Notes under the pieces: generated by a model
What the model saw: only the letters and a program-made list of their open reading frames with translations
What the model was told of the DNA's origin: nothing
The model's database searches: none
Shown: piece by piece, positions 1-28,575 of the stretch
Numbering within the stretch: position 1 is the stretch's first letter
How the letters are laid out: every line of letters starts with the position of its first letter
Assembly (NCBI GenBank): GCA_026874595.1
Contig: CM049307.1
Location: forward strand, 45,629,678-45,693,677
Reading direction: 5' to 3'
DNA from: Sipunculus nudus
Lineage: Eukaryota > Annelida > Sipuncula > Golfingiida > Sipunculidae
DNA: 64,000 nucleotides
Translations under genes and position numbers: made by a program

Positions 1-1611
1 TTGACTGAATTTTTATCAGATTTGTTAGAGAACCTTAATAACACCAAGAAACAATCCATAAAATTTTTCAGCTTAAATGCTATTATGAACTGCCTGTGTT
101 CTGGTCAGCAGAAATCACCTGTGATGCAACATATATATATATATATATATAACCTTTGACCTTTTTATTTTTCTGGTTACATACTAGTATACCAAATCTA
201 CCACCTGAACTTAACAGTAGGAGTAAGAGTGGCAGTGGTAGTTGCAGCTGTTTGATAATTGAAGGAAATAGAATCAGAGGAAGTCCTCATTATAGTTATA
301 GTAGCTTCTATGCTGTTCTTCTAATTACCTTTGACAATGAGGTTACCCCTGCTTCCTCTCATTTGCTGCCTGATATCATTGTTGGGCATGTTTGGTTTAC
401 ATTCAGTGACCATTTTAACAGCCATCATCCCCCCATGCATACACATGTTATCAACACTGCATGATCATTGCTAGCATATACCTTGTGCAATACACTGCAG
501 CCAGCAATAGCAGTGCAAATGCACTGTGTCGGGAATTGTTCTCTGCTGTGAACAATTGAACTACATGCGTACTATATCATCAGTCATAGAATGTTAACAT
601 GCAGGATCCCAATGACATGATTTTCTGTATTATATTGTTAACAGACAAACCCAAGTGATCAAGTAATGAATGAACAATAATCAAACTGATGCTTTTTAGG
701 ATGACCTTTACAGATATTCATTAGAGAAGATCCAAATTACACTTTGAGTTAATGTAATGGAATTGTGTTGCATTGAAGTTAAGAGGCATGTTAAGTGTTA
801 TTATTTCATCTTTTTAACAGCTGGGTATAAAACATATATTTTATAAGCCTGGGTAAGATTTGACAACCATTTGAACTTGCATGTTTCCCATCTCTGTTCT
901 GACACTTTTTGTAGACCTATGAGTCTCTTTTAATGTTGTGGACTTGCGTCCATTACTGGTTCTGTGTTAGATTATAATGTACTGGTGATTCATGTGTTAA
1001 TATGATAAATATGTCTGTGCATGAGCCTGGGTCCAATACACCTGGGTCTTATGGTGGTTGTCATCCTGAATATGATGATTGAGTATCAATCAAATGCTCT
1101 TACATTTGTATTAAGTGCTACTTGTTATTCTGCATTTTCATTTGCTTTTGAGTATGAAAATACAGTTACCCAGTTTTGTAAATTTGAATGAAGATCTAAA
1201 AGAATACTCATTCACAATAATCAGAAGAAAAATTTCATTAAGGATTATGTAGTTTTATTCATATATTCTACCATGGCTGGTTTCAGGTTCTACATAAACT
1301 TAAATAATTCATTTCAAATTGGCATCACAAAGTAAAAATTTAAATGCAGTGAGTTGCATTTGAAGCAACCCATGCTGTAGACATTCAGAATTATTAACAG
1401 GATATATTTTTTCTATTTCATGAATATTGTCAGTCTACAATATTGGTATCTTTAAATTTTACAGCCCAAAATGTATTTGTAAAATATCCCAGCTAATGCT
1501 AAGTTATGGTTTCCCCTCAGTGATGTATGAATTTTCACTCTTAAAAATTGAATTATTCTATAGTGCTACTTCATTATATGGTTTGACAATAATGTTTGCT
1601 TTCAGGGAATA

Positions 1612-2265
1612 AAGAACCTCCTCTCTTTGACCTTATTCCAAAGATTAGGAACCTCTAGTAACTCTGGGAGATATATCCTAAGAAAATCAAAGGACTTTAA
1701 TCACTCTTGAATCTTGAAAAAGGAGGCACCACTGAAGTCACATCTGGATTTTCATATGGAAAAGGAACCTCAAGTTACTTCAGCATTTTCAATTGAAAAG
1801 GAACCTTTGGTCTCCATTGGATTTTTTATCCTGAGAAAGGTACTTCAAGTCACTTCAGGTTTTATCCTGAAAAAAAAACACATCAAATCACTTCTTCATT
1901 TTTGTCCTGTAAAAGAAAACACAAGGTCTTTCAGGATTTTTATCCTGAAAAAGGAACCTCCACTTACTTCAGGAGTATACCTTAAGGAAGAAGAAACTGC
2001 TCATTTTGGGATATTTTCCCTCTGGAAAATGAACCACAAGTCTCCAATAGATTTCCTCATGGAGAAGAGTCTTTTTGCTTTTGGAATTTTTCTAAGAACC
2101 TGTATGATCTTTTTTAAGAGTTTCAAGATAGACAAAAGAAACCTCAGATCTCTGAGGGATTTTTCAAGGGTAAAGAATAAAATGAAATGGGAATTTTATA
2201 AGCAAGAAGAACCTCAAGTTTCTTCTTGATTTTACCTCTGTAGGAAATGCAATTTAGGTTTTTTC
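1612..2265 (+). repeat. Degenerate ~45-bp tandem repeat that keeps a 171-residue frame open
   Basis: Repeated units built around AGGAACCTC...TCACTTCAGGATTTTATCCTGAAA, about 45 bp apart, diverged. Because the period is near a multiple of three, an ORF at 1714-2229 stays open and shows a peptide echo (EKEP.VTS.F.I.K). No splice context or known domain supports translation. Confidence 0.7.
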
Positions 2266-4187
2266 AATTATTCATTGAAAGAAATGAAAGGAACATATGG
2301 TTTGTCTGACATGTCAGTGCAGTGGTTTAATGCATGAAAGGTTGTTCTCAATTAGGCTTAAGATAAACTGATATAGTCATATAAAACTGTGCATCAGTGG
2401 CTCTGTTAACAGAACATTGTGGCACTGACTGTAGCTGGGTGCCTGTTTCTGCACTAGAAGTAAATTAAAGCAGATTAAACAGAGAACAAAGGAAGTGTTG
2501 TCATATTTGTTATTCTGGACTCCAAAAGGTTATGATTGATGATACTGTCTGTAAACTGGATATGATAAGTTTTGAGATTGAATGTGGAGTCACAATGATT
2601 GAGTTACCCCTTGGGTATGGAATAACAATAGGGGGCTCATGTATGGATGTTATTCAATGAGTTTACACCAATTCTGGAATATCTTGCAAAATTTTGTCTT
2701 TTCTGCATATCTTGAAGAGAACATTTTGATTGGTCAATTCATTGGTATCTAAATGAGATATTTTTAATTGATCTATTGATAGGCTTAACCTATAATGAAT
2801 ATTCTGGACAACATATTGTTAACAAAAATAGTCTTGATTCAATATATGCAAAATCCATTCAGACTGATAACTTTATATTGAAATATATAAATAAAAATGA
2901 TACATCTTAATAAGACACTTGTATCCTCTACTTAAATTGGATATACATTTTTAAATACCCATTTTAACGTAGCAGTTTTACCACTAAGTAAATTTAATGG
3001 AAGAACAGATAGGTCTACTTTTCTTTTATGAACACATTTTTATTACAATTTTACACACTTTTCATGTGTAAATATAATTTAAAATGTTTTCCTCAAAGTG
3101 ACCTGCAGGGTAGTAAATATAAAAAGTTTAATCTGCATATTTATTTATTGTACATGGACTCAGAGGTTGGCTTTGTGCTTGTTTTTGGACAGATTACTTA
3201 TTGAGATCTTGCCATGCTTTCCCCTGATAATAAAACTACCTAATTAGGGACTCGCAAGCCATAGTTTGTTTCACAAGTTTTGAGATGGATTTTTGTTCGA
3301 TGTTTTTTTTTTCAAACAAGATTTATTATTTTTTCAGATCAAGAGTAGTAGGATTACATTCTTAAAACTATCATTTCTACTCCAGTATACCACAGGTACA
3401 CGTAAACCAATGAATATTTAATGAAGGAATTTTAACATTGACCATGAGTGCAGACAGGAGAACATATGTCCCAATTTACCATTTAAAAAAAGTAATTTTT
3501 TTCTTCTGACTTTCTGTGTGGGCAGGGTTATTGTATACACTAAAATCTTAGGTTGTACTTTAATAGGATCTACACCTTGCTCAGTGTTAAAGCCATTCAG
3601 TTTCTCACACCAGCGCACAGCAAGTTCAAAATAGACCCAAATATACGTCACCACTGAGGCCACAAATAAAATAAATTTTTATTATCAACTAGGCCAAAAA
3701 TATTATGAGTAAGTTAAATTTGTTTTTAATTTTCTTTTTTTTTTAATTTACTTTCATGGACAAAGTATGTGAAATTTTGGCTGCATGCAGGATTAAGAGT
3801 GCTACCTTAAAAGAATGATAATTGCGTTTTGAATTGTACTAAAATATGTGAAGGGATTGGTTCAAGAGCAGCAGTTAATATCATTAACACTGGCTTTCAT
3901 AAAAAAGAGAACATTTTGAACCATGGAAATATATTTTGCAGAATAATTCATTTTTTATGTGGCCTAAGTGTAATAACCTAATTGTAATGCAGATACATCA
4001 TGGGTGCTACTTAGTGCAGTGACCCAACTTTAGACTAATTTCACCAGAATGCAAACAAACTGTAAAGTGCACAATGAATGAAGTATGTGAGTGGATCAAA
4101 ATGTGTATCAGATGTGATTCTAAACACGTCTAATGGTAGCATGTTTGAATGTCCCATATTGTGTATAATATGAATGATATTTGTGTT

Positions 4188-4188
<1 letters not shown>

Positions 4189-4244
<56 letters not shown>
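4189..4244. repeat. (TA)n microsatellite
   Basis: Uninterrupted alternating TA for about 56 bases. Confidence 0.98.
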
Positions 4245-4247
<3 letters not shown>

Positions 4248-6384
4248 TGTTTTATGCTGATGTTAATGTTTTATTGATTTTTTTTATTAATGCTAGTCAA
4301 TATATGATAAAAAATAAAAGTATTTTATTCAAATAAACTGGTCTTATTCTTTTTTTTTTAATCTTATAATTTGAGATGTGCATTATACAAACTGCATACT
4401 GTTTTATATGTTTGTATACTTATATGTACATGTATATTTGTATATTTTCTGCTTCAGTAGAATATAAAGTAGGATTATTTTGATAAAATTGTATTATTCT
4501 TTCATGTTTTATATATATTTTAAAGAACAGTGTACAGTTCTTATAAAATGAATGTCACAATGAAAATTATTACCAGACTTGTCCTCAGAAATGCAAGTGA
4601 ACAAATACATGTTGGTATGTGTTGCACTGTGATATGGGAGTATCAGGTACTTGAATAGAATCAGCATTTCAAAGGTCCTGTTTGTAAGTAACCTCAAATT
4701 TGGTCAGTAATGTTATATAGAAGGATCATATTCACAGCCACTGGTCACAGAAGTAAAAAAAAAAAGAAGTAAATTAATTTTTTATATTTTTTATATCCAC
4801 TAAGATATATTTTATATATTTCTTATCTTATATCACCAGTATTCCTGTCAGCTTTATCTCTTACATCTTTTTCTAATATGACTTGATATTAAACTTTTTC
4901 ATAAAGTGAATAACTGTGAGGATGAAAATCAATAAAAACTACAGACCAAGTCACAATATCAAAGTAAGATCATTGTTTCAATACAGTAAATCAACCATCA
5001 GGTCAAAAGCTTATCGGACTTTCGTGCCCTAGGTCACAAACTAAGTTTTCGCTCCTTCCCACCAGCAAGCCAATTTCTTTTGTTGTGGATATTTTCTCTT
5101 CATGTTTACAGAATTGCCTCTATGGTGACAGGCCTGAATGAAGTTTCTAATGAAATATGAAATAAAAATGAAACATTGCATTATGGGTAATGTACATGTC
5201 CGTCTGGTGCTTGTGTGGCATATAGAACTAGTGTTCAAAACCTAAAAACTGATGATGGACAATGGAAAAATATTTTAAGTATATTTTACTCACTTTTGTA
5301 AGTTAATATGATGATTATACTGTTTGAATCTCAGTGTATGGAATGAAATGTGACTTGAAATCATTAAACAGTTAAAGTTATTGTCATTTTCTGTTTTTTA
5401 ATAATGGAAAGTCATCTTTAAATGTTAGTTATTACTGTTTAAGATCTTAAAAGTGGTTTTACTGTTTCACTGAAACTCTTGACATTGACGAACTATGAAC
5501 CTAAAAGCTTAATTCCAACAACATGTTAAAAGCTAAACAACCAAGAAATTTTGTAGAAAGTCATTTCTGCCCCTACCAAAAGAAAAATTAATGAATGGCT
5601 GAAAATGTATGTAGTTCACTAGAAAGTGTACTCAAACATATTGGCAGCAAAATTTTATGAATTATTCATGAAAAAGAACACTGCTGAGTGGAGCCAGGCT
5701 TTAAGTCAAGGAATCTTTTCACCTTGTGGTAGAGAATACCTTTAAAATGAGAAGGATGGAAATAATTACTGTTATTTGGCGGCCTCTTCCTCTTCAAAAC
5801 TGGGATATCTTCCCCAAAAGGAAGCTGAAGACTGCTTTGGGACCACTAAAATGTTTCTAGAAATCTCTCCCAGGAGAGGAATTTTTTTTAACAGGAAACC
5901 ATGGGCTTGTTTTAGGGAGTTGTTTGGTTGGTTGTGACCAGAAATTGCTTCCCACTGGATCTGAAATGCTGCTGGTCATAACTGAAATGGCAACTCTCTC
6001 ATGATGAAAGCTATATTTACTTTTGTATCACAAATACAATTTTGCACACATTTTCAATCTTGAACAAGGTGGTCATCAAATTTTAAGACATTTAGGCCAA
6101 ACACAAAAAAATATTTCTATGAATTCCAGGACCAAAACATATTGAGTGCAAGGGAGCATATGTTTTCTCCTTTATGGAAACTGAGCCTTTGCAATGGCAT
6201 GACATCATCCATTATCTGTATGTTTATTAACCAATAATATCTAAAAAAAATTACAGGAGCTAGTTTTTAATGTACTGTGTGAAACAAAGTATTTGATATT
6301 TTGATAGTTTGCATGAAGGATACCAAAATGTGCCACAGGTCTTGAAACTGGCACTTACCAGTAATCCATTTTCAGTTTTACCTT

Positions 6385-6695
6385 TTCGAGTTAAAGTTGC
6401 CATTTCAAGTCCCCTTCCCAACATCTGGCACAGGAGACTTTACAATTAACTTCGTGGTGGTAGCTCCCTTAGGATGCTACAGAGCCCACACATGGTTTTA
6501 AGGTCACTAGGGCCCACCATACACAGATGGCATTTAATCCAGTTCCCAATTGTAACGCTGGGTGGACAAAATACACTTGTGGCTGAGACCTTGCTTAAGG
6601 GTCTTGGCAAACAATTGAGAGGCTACGGGATTGGAACCCATGACCGCTTGATCACAAGTCTTGCAAATTTGCCATTACACCACCAAGATTCTTTT
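6385..6695 (-). mobile_element. tRNA-derived SINE-like element, minus strand
   Basis: On the minus strand the head reads TTGGTGGTGTAATGGCAAAT (pol III A box) and, about 30 bases on, CATGGGTTCCAATCCCGT, a near-perfect B box. A 200-base non-tRNA body follows. No clear target-site duplication or A tail was found, so the copy is probably old and the 3' limit is approximate. Confidence 0.65.
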
Positions 6696-7204
6696 TTGAC
6701 TGAAAATTTCCCATTATATATACACATAATGATTTCTAAGATGGGAAAAAGGCCAGAACAACATTTCCAAAATCTATGAAGATTTCACTGAAAGAAAAAT
6801 ATTTTGATCCATAAAAAATAGGAATATTGATAGTATTTCAGTTATTTTTTCTTATACTGCCTGAAGTAGCTCTTGTACCAGGAATGTGCTTTGAACATGG
6901 TCTCTTTTTGAGGTCATGGAGAGGAAGTTATCAGAAAGCTTTTTAATCCATTTGCCCTTGCTCCCAAGTGACACTTTAATACTTGTTCACAGATCCCAGT
7001 TTATAAATGCATCAGCCTTGGTACTGTATTACTTTGTGAGGGCTTTTTTTTATAGCATTTTAGTGTCAATGTAGACCCAGGCACTCTGTTCATTTCAAAC
7101 TGGTTGACCACTGGGTCAACTTAAGCTTTAAAACACAGCACCAATGACTTATTACCAAACAATTTGTTAAATGGGGAGCCAGGGCTATATACTTGTCAAG
7201 GCAC

Positions 7205-7420
7205 CACTAGAGTGGATCCAGGATTTTAGAAAGGCGAGGAACCAACCCAGGAAGACTAATAAGAAAATCTAAAAAAAAAGTTCCTCAGAACTAGAAGGCG
7301 AGGGATCCAGGCCAAAAATCATATTGTTTAAAGCTTTAAAAAAAAAACCAGGTTATTGTGGCTCATAAGGTGGGGGGGTATTCTGAATCCCCCCCCCCCA
7401 AACCTCTGGATCCACCACTG
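7205..7420. mobile_element. Small hAT-like MITE (TIR with GTGGATCCAGG)
   Basis: Left end CACTAGAGTGGATCCAGG and right end CTCTGGATCCACCACTG are imperfect inverted repeats of the CAG(T/G)GG..GATCCAGG type seen at ends of many hAT-like elements. About 215 bp, no coding capacity, and a C run near the right end. Target duplication not clear. Confidence 0.55.
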
Positions 7421-7703
7421 CCCTATTACTAACAGTGATGGATATATCAGTTTTAAATGTTGATTTCATCAGTGACTAGTTAGTTCTTTAAATGTGTAAT
7501 AATAATTTCAGAGTGTTAATTGACCATTAGTATACAGTAAACATAGAGGCAGAAACAACCAAAAATGATAATCCACCACACAATATTACCCATGGTGCAT
7601 TGCACTTCTTTAACTGTGACATGGTTGAATGATACAATATTTTACTCATATTAGAATATGCTATAGATGAAAGAATTACTGATTTACTTTTCATTCTTTT
7701 CAG

Positions 7704-22962
<15,259 letters not shown>

Positions 22963-23338
22963 CACCAGAGGGAGCCAGTGTACAGGCATCCTGCATTACT
23001 AATGTATAGAGACATGTGCAATTGTATTATGTGTTGAAGGCTGATTTGCACATAGAACTGAAATCAAAATACTTAACGTTTCTTCCCCTGATTGTGTATT
23101 ATGCATGGAACAAGGCATAGCTAGTGACTGGGGGCTTTGTGTTTTGAGAACACTTATGTCAGTAAGAGATGTATGTTTTAAGTTGGCATGCCAAGTTACG
23201 TCAAACAAGAAGCAATAAGGAGTTTTATTACTGCAATCTCATGGGATGATAATCAAAATAATTTAATTTTGAAGAATAAATATTTTGAAAATGTTTATTT
23301 AATACGTTATGCTATCCTGGAGAGAGTATTGAAATAAA
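22963..23338 (+). other. Probable Rab26/37 3' UTR start with two AATAAA signals
   Basis: Noncoding sequence after the stop. AATAAA hexamers occur at 23275-23280 and 23333-23338 and could serve as poly(A) signals. The true end of the transcript cannot be fixed without RNA data; it may be much longer, because no other plus-strand gene follows before the convergent gene. Confidence 0.4.
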
Positions 23339-25639
23339 CAAATCACTTAGATAATAGACTGAATCAAATAGTAAGGGATCTTGTGAAATAAAATCCACTT
23401 GAAATAATCTACTATGGCAGTTGTGGGTAGCAGTCCATGATTTTATTCCATGAATACTAATTGTGATCAAACAGTAATTCACTAAAAGTTTCAGGATTCC
23501 TCATTACATAATATCAGTGAAAAAGTTTTCATCACAGAATTCTTTACATAATTTGATTATCATGCTGATTAAATAAACAGGTTGTAAAAAGTATATGGAC
23601 AATACCTTTCCATAAAAAATGCTTACTATTTTGTTTGTACTCTAAATTTTTGTGAAACCCCTGTTTTGATGGTGTCTTAAAAATATCACACCCCATCAAA
23701 GATCTCTTGGATATGACCAGATTCATCTCTGACAGTCACAGGGTCTTATGAATATTCATAGCCTTAAAAACTGGGAAGTGCAGTCAAAGGTTTGTCTTGT
23801 TTTAATTTGCTGTTGGGTCAGTATTCCAGGTGCCATCAAAATTGTTATATTTTGATACATTTTGGAATATCTTATAGAAAAATGGACAGTGTTGTTTATA
23901 TATGTTTCATACTTAAATCAGTCGTAGATGCCAATCATAGACTTATGTATACTTGCTGGTTTGAAACTTAACTTAGCCTGACACTTCAGGTTGTTCAGAA
24001 ACCAGTCAGAATAGTGGAGAGTTACTGTATTCATACCTCATACCTGTATTCATACTACCACAGTCTCGGAACATAAAATAGTATACAAAACCCTATGAGT
24101 ACCATATGGTAAAAACAGTAGAGAGATATTATTATTCTTTACTTAAAACAAAGTGAACATTCCAGAAAGTGCAACAGAGGTGAATCTGAGAGTACATGAG
24201 TGACCTCTGGTGGACAATGATGACATCTTATCTCCCAGACAGTGTTTTTGTGCTTTTTAGCCTGTTCCTGCTAACAATACTCGGAACTATAAGAGCTTGA
24301 TATGCTTTTTCTCAGAATGTAAGAGCCAGGAACTCTTATGAATGCACAGAGTGGTATAGAATTAGGGTAATATGTGTATTGTGATCATACCCTGATTTTT
24401 TTGTACTGCCAGAAACCAAAATATATGTAATTTATGGAATGGAAATAATTATACCCAAAGACTTATGGCATCAATATTGGTAAAAGCACACAATTAGTAT
24501 TAACAAAAATTAAATATGGGGTCGTGAAATGTGTGCTTTATTTATCAAAGGTTTTCACCTCTTTGGCGGTATATGTATATAGAATTGACCAGGTCAAATG
24601 CATTTTAAGTGTGGTGTCAAATATTGCCAGAATTCCATCCAGATTTTTTATTATATGATTAACAGAACTGCTTGTTTGTAGAAAGTCCTGTTAATTTCTG
24701 ATTGTCAGCATGTACTTGCATTAATATATATTTAACAAATCCCTGAATTTCACTGTGTCTTAGCATGAAGTCATTACATCTGGCTTATTCCAAGACCAGT
24801 ATGGGGAACACCAAAATTGAGATGGCTTATTCATTATATATCTTTACTTTCATCCTCATTCAACAGACATTGCCACCTACAGACAGAACTTGAAAATAAA
24901 TAGTTGGTGACCTCGTGACATTAAATGATCTTAGGCAGGTTTGCAAAAATGTTTAAAACATGTATCCAGCATGTCAGATGACAAGGAAATATATGATAAG
25001 GATCGAAAGAAAGAGTCTCATAAAGAGTAGCTATTCGTAGGAACAGGGGCTTCAATACAGGGGAATAGGGGGTATATATCCCCCCACTTTTTAGAAAGGG
25101 GGGCTGGTCAATGTAATTATCCCCCCCCCCACCCTGATATTCAGAGAATAATATTTATATATTGGAAATGAATATATTTATAATTAGAATTACCGACTGG
25201 TTCCATTTCTATTATAAAATATTATACATCTAAACATGGTTTAGAATTAATATTTACTTGGAACATAATACCTTATAAATTGATGCCAATGTGTTGGAAA
25301 AAATTCAGAAATATCAAAAGGCAAATGTACATCTGTTCTTTATGGATGCTGTCATCATGGCAACATGTCTCATATCTGTGAATCTCTGAAAGTTAAACCT
25401 TTTTGCACCATATATTAATGTTATTATCCATGCAACTTTTTGAAAGCATAGGATGCTTATCTCATAGTTCTGGTAGAATGGGGCTTAGAAACACTTCAGT
25501 TTACCAACTATAGGCTGTCATTGTCATAATATGTATCAAATCCAATTTTATGTCCCATGCTGGGTGATAGTTTCAGTTGCCTTTGTCATATTAATTTTAT
25601 TAATTTACACATTTGCACTTTCTTTACAAAGTTATATAT

Positions 25640-25830
25640 GTATTCGCTCGATAATGTATTTGCTATATTATGTATCACCCAGGTATTTGTCTTCTAGATA
25701 TGTAACTATGTATCTACTAGACATGTTTCTGTTAGATTATGTTTCTACAAGATAAATCTCAGTCAGATTATATACCTACAATATAATGTATACTCTGCTG
25801 GATTTGTATCTGTTAGATATGCATTTAATG
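25640..25830 (+). repeat. Degenerate short tandem repeat (TAGATTATGTTTCT-like)
   Basis: Diverged 15-20-bp units such as TCTACTAGACATGTTT and TGTTAGATTATGTTTC. It yields a repetitive spurious ORF (YLLDMFLLDYVS). Confidence 0.6.
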
Positions 25831-28469
25831 ATTTATTTACTTTCTGCTAATTTTTTGGGATTTACCTAGCTTTCAGTTCCATCTTAATACTAAGGCATTC
25901 ATGCTTTTTCACCCAACCCTCTGTGTATGAAAGACAGATATACATTTCCAAACGGATGCGTTAATAAGTGGGTGGGTTCTTTTTCCAGCTGGCAGATTAT
26001 AATAAGCATACGGTGCTCCCCATGGCTTCCATTATAACTTTGAGTACCCATATATACCTGTAGAATGGAATTGTAATTAATTCATGGTGTTATATCAAAC
26101 TACTTCAGTAACCCTAACAGCTTGGGTAATGAGTTTACAGTTATGACTGCTCTGATGTAACATGTACATATAATTTACCTAATCTGTGGTTTTCTGTATC
26201 AGCATTTTACTAGATCTGAGGTATCCTAAAGTGGTCTATATAGCATGACAATCAAGGAAGCATAAATGATAAATTATTTATGTAATTTGCCACTAGATGG
26301 CAGTACCTGTCCAAGGTGTTGCCATATTACCAAAGTTAGTCTGATCAGCTTAACCAACTTTGCCAGTCTACTCTAACTCTGTTTTTTTATTCATGCTGAA
26401 CAAACACTTTCTTTATATGTACAAAACTATATCATTTGAGTGTAAACCTGACCTGTTGTGTATTGATCCAAGGTTTTCTTGTCGTGTTATACGGATAACG
26501 GGTTAGCCTGATCCAAGGTTCATTTGATCCATGGTTTATGTAATATTGAAATGTATAGATTTTATTTCCAAAGGCAGACACTTTGTGATAAATATTCCCC
26601 AACCTGCTGCTTAAGTATGTTGTATATAAAGACACACACCCACACACACATATACATTACACATGTCAAGAGTAAAATCTACTACATTGTAACATAATTT
26701 AAATTTAGTTATGTGATGAAATTCTACATTTGATCTGATGGTGTATTCCTTTGTTTAGCGAAGGCTCTGTTTTCCTATAGATTGTTGACTCCTTTATATT
26801 TGTATAATGTGAAAATGTAGCACAAACCTCTCTCCACATTCTTGTGTACCCACAGGGTGTAATAATCAGTCTTGCATACTCACATGATTTATACTTAACA
26901 AACACACAAACATACACATCATTGAATTAATTGAGTAAAATATCATTCTAGTCCAATAACGCTTTGTATACATAAAAATAAAAAAAAGAGGGGTTCCAAA
27001 TATTTATTTCAGGGAGTGCTTTTGTAATTCTCTTTCATCAGTGTTATTATAAAAGAAGAATTCTGTTTTTTACTTGTAAACGCAAAATTTATGTAGTGGT
27101 ATTTTTAATTAACCTTAAACAAAAGTAAAGTTCACCGATACCATATGCCACCATGAAGCAAAATTTGTATCAAAGATTCTGTAGAAATCAAGAATTATTT
27201 TTACTTTTGTAAAGAATGTATGTCTGATATATTTAGTTTAAAAAGCAATCTCATTTCGTATTTTATTTAATTGTTCTTGTAGCACAAAGCCTGGTGATTA
27301 TTTTTTTTATCAGGTTAGCAATTTAAGTTATTTGATAAAGGGCGACAAATGTAATGGTAGCTCTTTATGATAACACTTCATGTCCGAGTATAAACTAAGA
27401 GATTGACATCCAAAGACATGTATGACTTAATCTGTATCTGCAAAAGTTAAACCACCATCTTGGTTCTGTTTATGCTGGAATCAGTTTCATCTATAGAATG
27501 TGCCACCTGGAGGTGTCATCTGAAACTAATTGAAAATTGTACATAGATTGGCATATTCTTTAAAAAAAATAGCAACAGAAAATATTATCAATCTGCATAA
27601 ACCTGATCTGGGGGTCACAATTTAAGTGATTTCATGCCATCAGATTTAGTGCAAGCATTTGAAACTTTATTTGCATGTGGACTTGTTTCTCCTCAAAAAT
27701 GGTGACTGGCATGTGGGCATGATTTCTGTTCTTTGAAAGAAATGAGGGTCTCCCTTAATAATAACAGAAACAGCATGCTGTCATAGAAAAATTTAATTGC
27801 TCTTTGCACAAATTACTGTAGCTTTTGATGTATAGAATCTGTAAATATTTGTCATATACCAGCTTTTAATGAAACCCATGCAAATATGTAAATACATAAT
27901 TCATATATATATATACACACACACATATATACATACATATATATAGTATCAAAGATAAATGTGTGTATTGTGGTTGTAAGGGCAATGTTGTGTAGGTAAA
28001 TTAAAAGTAGATCCCAGTGAAAAATTGTGAACAAAAATTATACACAATTGTCAGAATATGTACAGCATTTTTGTTATGAATATCCCGTTCCATAGCTATC
28101 CCCTTTTGTCTATCTTTCTTGTTGTTGTTGTTGTACGTAATTGAGGCTTTAATTTCAGTTAATTTTATGCATTATTGACATGTGCATTGTTTAATTAACT
28201 GACCTATAAATATAGGGAGGATGCACTATTATTTCTATATATCTAGTCAGATACCTTAAAGGTTTGATCTCTCTTTGCATGTTAGTAGGACGTCGTAGAT
28301 CCTAAGTTTCATTCCATCTTCTTTTACTTTTTTCATATCAAGATCTGTTTATCTGAACTGTCCATTATAAGGAAATTTCATTTCTCTCACTGATCAAGTC
28401 TGTTGAAGGGGAAACAAAAAAAAACAAATTAACTACAAAGGGCAACTGCACATATGATCAGTAAAAGTA

Positions 28470-28575
28470 GAGGCAAGTGACATCTAGTGGCTGCTTCAGA
28501 AACCAAGAAAAAAAGATGCCGCCTGGTGGTTGATTTTGAAACCATTGAATCAAGCAGCCTCTAGTGGAATCTTAT
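28470..28575 (-). promoter_or_regulatory. Array of three CTCF-like motifs in one orientation
   Basis: Plus strand GACATCTAGTGGCTGC (28479-28494), TGCCGCCTGGTGGTTG (28517-28532) and GCAGCCTCTAGTGGAATC (28554-28571) sit 37-38 bases apart. On the minus strand each reads CCAC(T/C)AG(A/G).G, the CTCF core. The flanking bases also resemble one another, so the array probably arose by tandem duplication. Binding is inferred only. Confidence 0.4.

Larger units (their letters stand above)
1..7703. other. Upstream Rab26/37 intron (or 5' flank); no coding exon recognised
   Basis: AT-rich noncoding DNA. I searched for the P-loop (GDSGVGKT-type) and switch I exons and did not find them. It holds the degenerate repeat at 1.6-2.27 kb, an AT microsatellite, a minus-strand tRNA-like SINE and a small hAT-like MITE, listed separately. 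Confidence 0.6.

Noticed and set aside
156-464. Plus-strand ORF of 102 codons tested as an upstream Rab exon
   Set aside because: No GTPase motif, and no P-loop or switch I sequence in any frame.
6474-6779. Plus-strand ORF of 101 codons
   Set aside because: It is the antisense of a tRNA-derived SINE; no splice or domain support.
25048-25135. Patch with C and G runs tested as another hAT-like MITE
   Set aside because: G and C runs resemble those of the two listed elements, but no convincing terminal inverted repeat was found.
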